NCBI GenBank assembly: GCA_013694825.1
Contig: JACDBR010000046.1
Location: 1-7,141, forward strand
Direction: 5' to 3'
DNA: 7,141 nt
DNA from: Solirubrobacterales bacterium
GTDB taxonomy: Bacteria > Actinomycetota > Thermoleophilia > Solirubrobacterales > 70-9
Positions 7,124 to 7,141 of the stretch are shown piece after piece. The notes under the pieces are model-generated. The model saw nothing but the letters and a program-made list of their open reading frames with translations. It was not told the origin of the DNA and made no database searches. A program made the position numbers and the translations under genes. Numbering within the stretch: the first letter of the stretch is position 1; every line of letters starts with the position of its first letter.

Positions 7124-7141
7124 GCGTACGCTATCACGTAC
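7124..7141 (-). promoter_or_regulatory. Palindromic operator candidate and -10 element upstream of the regulator
   Basis: Just upstream of ATG 7118 lies the perfect 8-bp palindrome GCGTACGC (7124-7131). An overlapping inverted repeat, GTACG-6 nt-CGTAC (7126-7141), runs to the window edge and may continue beyond it. On the minus strand TAGCGT (7133-7128) fits the actinobacterial TANNNT -10 pattern and would place the transcript start within a few bases of the ATG, giving a leaderless or nearly leaderless mRNA. That would explain the missing Shine-Dalgarno site. The overlap of palindrome and -10 suggests repression by the XRE protein. Any -35 element lies outside the window. Confidence 0.4.

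Overview
This window is a single, tightly packed minus-strand operon for branched-chain amino acid synthesis. It reads right to left from about 7118 to the left edge. The DNA is strongly GC-rich with G/C at most third codon positions, GTG and TTG serve as start codons, and few genes have strong Shine-Dalgarno sites. I infer a high-GC actinobacterium, and the protein style fits Thermoleophilia/Solirubrobacterales-like lineages. That taxonomic placement is an impression, not a demonstration.

Layout in order of transcription: (1) an XRE-family helix-turn-helix regulator with a C-terminal cupin domain (7118-6522), preceded by a palindrome at the window edge; (2) leuC (6495-5107) and leuD (5102-4539), the two subunits of isopropylmalate isomerase; (3) a class I SAM-dependent methyltransferase resembling trans-aconitate 2-methyltransferase (4534-3764), set between leuD and leuB; (4) leuB, isopropylmalate dehydrogenase (3740-2628); (5) a 73-nt gap, the longest in the operon, holding a GC hairpin and a possible 24-codon reading frame that bridges leuB and ilvE; (6) ilvE, branched-chain aminotransferase (2554-1622); (7) cimA, (R)-citramalate synthase (about 1602-22); (8) the first codons of an eighth gene overlapping the cimA stop and running off the left edge. 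Gaps between annotated genes are 4 to 73 nt. No terminator, tRNA, rRNA, mobile element or CRISPR is visible, and I accept no gene on the plus strand.

How the genes work together: CimA condenses pyruvate with acetyl-CoA to citramalate. LeuCD and LeuB can take citramalate to 2-oxobutyrate, the isoleucine precursor, and also take 2-isopropylmalate to 2-oxoisocaproate, the leucine precursor. IlvE aminates the final 2-oxo acids. The operon therefore encodes the shared middle and the last step of leucine synthesis plus a threonine-independent entry to isoleucine. leuA and ilvBNCD are not in the window. The less expected members are the methyltransferase, whose best guess is methylation of a dicarboxylic or tricarboxylic acid made by or resembling the isomerase intermediates, and the leading XRE-cupin protein, which may be the pathway-specific regulator.
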